This document shows, one piece after another, positions 6,468 to 8,016 of a stretch of DNA of 8,016 bases. Source of the stretch: DUOX01 sp050944015 (GTDB taxonomy: Bacteria > Bacillota > Clostridia > Oscillospirales > Oscillospiraceae); contig JBMNQG010000068.1 in the NCBI GenBank assembly GCA_050944015.1, forward strand, positions 1 to 8,016. Reading direction: 5' to 3'. Both the position numbers and the translations under genes were made by a program. Each line of letters opens with the position of its first letter. The stretch's first letter is position 1. Below the pieces are notes generated by a model, which ran no database searches, was not told the DNA's origin, and was given only the letters and a program-made list of their open reading frames with translations.

Positions 6468-6511
6468 CTTGTATATTTTCTATGAATTTCCGCACAAATT
6501 ACAAGAAAAAT
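6462..6511. repeat. 12-bp perfect inverted repeat behind the ilvE terminator
   Basis: Arms at 6462-6473 (ATTTTTCTTGTA) and 6500-6511 are exact reverse complements separated by 26 bp. The left arm contains the T-run of the ilvE terminator. A short inner repeat, AATTT/AAATT (6485-6489, 6496-6500), is nested within and overlaps the right arm by one base. Its role is unknown. The rest of 6512-6554 is AT-rich with nothing recognisable. Confidence 0.55.
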
Positions 6512-6554
6512 GAGAATTAATTAAATAAATTAAAAATGTTTTTTTGTCGAAAGC

Positions 6555-6583
6555 TTGTGATTATCCGGATAATATGGTATATT
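6555..6583 (+). promoter_or_regulatory. Probable promoter of pit
   Basis: TTGTGA (6555-6560) and TATATT (6578-6583) are 17 bp apart; transcription would start near 6590, about 54 nt before pit. A second register, TTGTCG (6544-6549) with GATAAT (6568-6573) and an 18-bp spacer, overlaps it. No PhoP-type TTAACA direct repeats were seen. Confidence 0.55.
6560..6573. promoter_or_regulatory. 14-bp perfect palindrome in the pit promoter spacer
   Basis: ATTATCCGGATAAT is its own reverse complement and lies between the predicted -35 and -10. The position is typical of a repressor operator. I do not recognise the regulator. Confidence 0.5.
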
Positions 6584-6629
6584 CAGTCGGAAGCATTTAT
6601 ACGCTGTATATATATCCAAGAAGGGAATG

Positions 6630-6659
6630 ATGCCGTTACGGCTATGGGTCTTGTTATAG
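6630..6659 (+). CDS. Possible 9-codon leader ORF overlapping the pit start
   Basis: AAGAAGGG (6618-6625) is the only Shine-Dalgarno-like sequence near the start of pit, and it is well placed for an ATG at 6630 (or 6627) in another frame. That frame reads MPLRLWVLL and stops at 6657-6659, inside pit. It could couple translation into pit, or simply be chance. No homology can be judged at this length. Confidence 0.2.
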   Translation: MPLRLWVLL

Positions 6660-7651
6660 TTGTTGCGCTGGTGTGTGCATCGATATTTGTCAATGGTTGG
6701 ACTGATTCCCCCAATGCCATTGCAACAGTTATATCCACAAGAGTTCTTCGCCCTAGGACGGCAGTGATCCTTGGAGCGGCGTTCAACTTCCTTGGCGTGC
6801 TGGTTATGGGTACGGCTGTCGCCGCGACTACCGCCAGCATCGTGGACATCGGAACAGGGATGGATGCGCTGGTTACCCTTGGAGCTGCGCAGCTGTCCAT
6901 TGTTTTATGGGCTGTTACCGCCTGGAGATACGGTATACCTACCAGCGAAAGCCACGCTTTGATAGCGGGCCTGATGGGTGCCGGTATTTCACTTAACGGC
7001 ATCAGCGCATTTAACTGGGAATCCATTCAAAGAGTAATTATTGGTCTTATCGTTTCTCCCACGGTCGGATTTCTTCTGGGATTTTTCCTCACAAGGCTGA
7101 CCGAGTTCATTTGCAGGAACGTCAACCGCCGGAAAACGGAGAACTTCTTTTCCGTCGGTCAGATTCTCAGCGTTTCCCTCATGGCTTTCAGCCACGGCGC
7201 CCAGGACGGGCAGAAGTTCATGGGCATCTTCTATCTGGCCCTGGTAGTTGGCGGGGTATACACCATGGGGGAGGGAGAGGCAATGAACATACCCCTATGG
7301 ATTATGCTTGTATGTTCGATTATAATGGCTGTGGGCACCTCCGTGGGAGGTTATCGAATTATCAAAGCCATGGGCATAGATATGGTGAAGCTTGAAAAGT
7401 ATCAGGGCTTTGCCGCCGAAGTCGCCGCGTCTGGCAGCATGCTGGCCTCGACGGTGTTGGGAATTCCCCTAAGCACCACCAACGTAAAGGCCACTGCCAT
7501 GATGGGCGCTGGAGCCACAAAGGGCAAAGGAGCCGTTAATTGGGGAATAGCAAAGGAAATGGTGATTGCCTGGGTGCTCACCTTCCCAATTTGTCTAGTG
7601 CTCGGATACGTTTTTGCAACCGCCTTCAGATTCCTGTTTTCGCTGTTTTAA
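6644..7651 (+). CDS. pit: Low-affinity inorganic phosphate transporter, Pit (PiT/SLC20) family
   Basis: Integral membrane permease that imports phosphate, in bacteria usually as a metal-phosphate complex driven by protons. The protein is 335 residues with about ten hydrophobic segments, near the usual length for short Gram-positive Pit proteins. The two family half-repeats are clear: FVNGWTDSPNAIATVISTR (15-33) matches SHGAQDGQKFMG (183-194), and GIPTSESHAL (97-106) matches GIPLSTTNVKA (273-283). The central loop around 158-170 is polar. The frame is open back to an ATG at 6536, but that would lie upstream of the predicted promoter and lacks a ribosome binding site; family members begin about here. 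ATG 6644 itself has no good Shine-Dalgarno, so the start is less sure than the identity. A DUF47 gene follows by 63 nt. Sulfate transport by a related permease is a remote alternative. Confidence 0.93.
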   Translation: MGLVIVVALVCASIFVNGWTDSPNAIATVISTRVLRPRTAVILGAAFNFLGVLVMGTAVAATTASIVDIGTGMDALVTLGAAQLSIVLWAVTAWRYGIPTSESHALIAGLMGAGISLNGISAFNWESIQRVIIGLIVSPTVGFLLGFFLTRLTEFICRNVNRRKTENFFSVGQILSVSLMAFSHGAQDGQKFMGIFYLALVVGGVYTMGEGEAMNIPLWIMLVCSIIMAVGTSVGGYRIIKAMGIDMVKLEKYQGFAAEVAASGSMLASTVLGIPLSTTNVKATAMMGAGATKGKGAVNWGIAKEMVIAWVLTFPICLVLGYVFATAFRFLFSLF

Positions 7652-7714
7652 ACATAGAAGACACAAGACACCGATTGAGCCGGCACCATTTACGAGAAAG
7701 GGAGGTCCGATATT

Positions 7715-8016
7715 ATGGGCAAGATGAGTAAAAAAAGCGTGGACTATTTTGAAATGTTTGAGCACGGGATATCCATTTCCCTTGAAGCGGCGCAGGCGCT
7801 GCAGGCCGCCTTTGGAGATGAGCACATTGTTGAGTCGGAGCTTAAGTCCATCAAGGAAATTGAGCACAAGGGAGACATTCACGTTCACCAGTGCCTCAGG
7901 AAAATTGATGTGGCCTTTATCACCCCCATAGACCGAACGGATATTGTAGAGATAATCAAGTCGTTAGAAAACCTCACCGACAGCATTGACGCCGTTGCAA
8001 ACCACATCTATATACT
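7715..8016 (+). CDS. DUF47 / PhoU-like phosphate transport accessory protein, partial (3' end beyond the right edge)
   Basis: The first 100 residues of a predicted soluble, all-helical protein of the DUF47 family (YkaA type), relatives of PhoU. It has no signal peptide. The N-terminus KKSVDYFEMFEHGISISLEAAQAL leads into EIEHKGDIHVHQCLRKID (48-65), whose acidic and His residues match the metal-binding helix of PhoU-like proteins; FITPIDRTDI (68-77) and LTDSIDAVANHIY (87-99) are family hallmarks. Full members have about 205 residues, so about half is missing. DUF47 genes commonly sit beside pit, and the proteins are thought to modulate the transporter. The start at 7715 follows a strong GGAGG by nine bases; an in-frame ATG at 7724 is the alternative. 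No terminator or promoter is visible in the 63 nt after pit, so co-transcription is likely. Confidence 0.9.
   Translation, partial: MGKMSKKSVDYFEMFEHGISISLEAAQALQAAFGDEHIVESELKSIKEIEHKGDIHVHQCLRKIDVAFITPIDRTDIVEIIKSLENLTDSIDAVANHIYI

Noticed and set aside
6536..6643. In-frame N-terminal extension of pit by 36 codons from ATG 6536
   Set aside because: No ribosome binding site, AT-rich sequence containing the likely promoter, and family proteins start at about 6644.

Overview
The window looks like ordinary chromosomal sequence from a Gram-positive anaerobe of the Clostridia type. The signs are the gene order argC-argJ-argB-argD-argF in one tight operon, strong GGAGG ribosome binding sites, sigma-A-like promoters, and proteins (branched-chain aminotransferase, Pit, DUF47) that read like clostridial family members. 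The coding DNA is fairly GC-rich by eye, while the intergenic DNA is AT-rich. The species cannot be named from this window.

Positions 1-5012 (minus strand) hold an arginine operon read right to left: argC (5012-4083), argJ (4040-2829), argB (2806-1949), argD (1914-754) and argF (757 to the left edge, truncated). Gaps are 22-42 nt, and argD and argF overlap by four bases (ATGA). Together they convert N-acetylglutamate to ornithine (ArgB, ArgC, ArgD, then ArgJ, which recycles the acetyl group) and then ornithine to citrulline (ArgF). argG, argH, carAB and argR are not in view.

Positions 5013-5338 are a 326-nt divergent control region. On the minus strand it has a consensus sigma-A promoter for argC, with ARG-box-like operators over the -10, just downstream of the predicted start of transcription, and more weakly upstream of the -35. 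Towards ilvE it has a 20-bp dyad, two mutually exclusive potential hairpins and a plausible plus-strand promoter.

Positions 5339-6406 (plus strand) are ilvE, a single-gene unit closed by a very strong terminator at 6434-6467. Its product makes glutamate and branched-chain 2-oxo acids interchangeable; glutamate also feeds the arginine pathway on the other side.

Positions 6407-8016 hold a phosphate uptake unit on the plus strand: a promoter with a 14-bp perfect palindrome in its spacer, the Pit-family transporter (6644-7651), and the first 100 codons of a DUF47/PhoU-like partner protein that runs off the right edge.

I found no mobile element, CRISPR array, tRNA/rRNA or convincing novel multi-gene system. 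The points most worth a second look are regulatory (argC operators, the pit promoter palindrome, the ilvE upstream structures), plus the uncommon short (type 2) ArgC in an otherwise classic Gram-positive arg operon.
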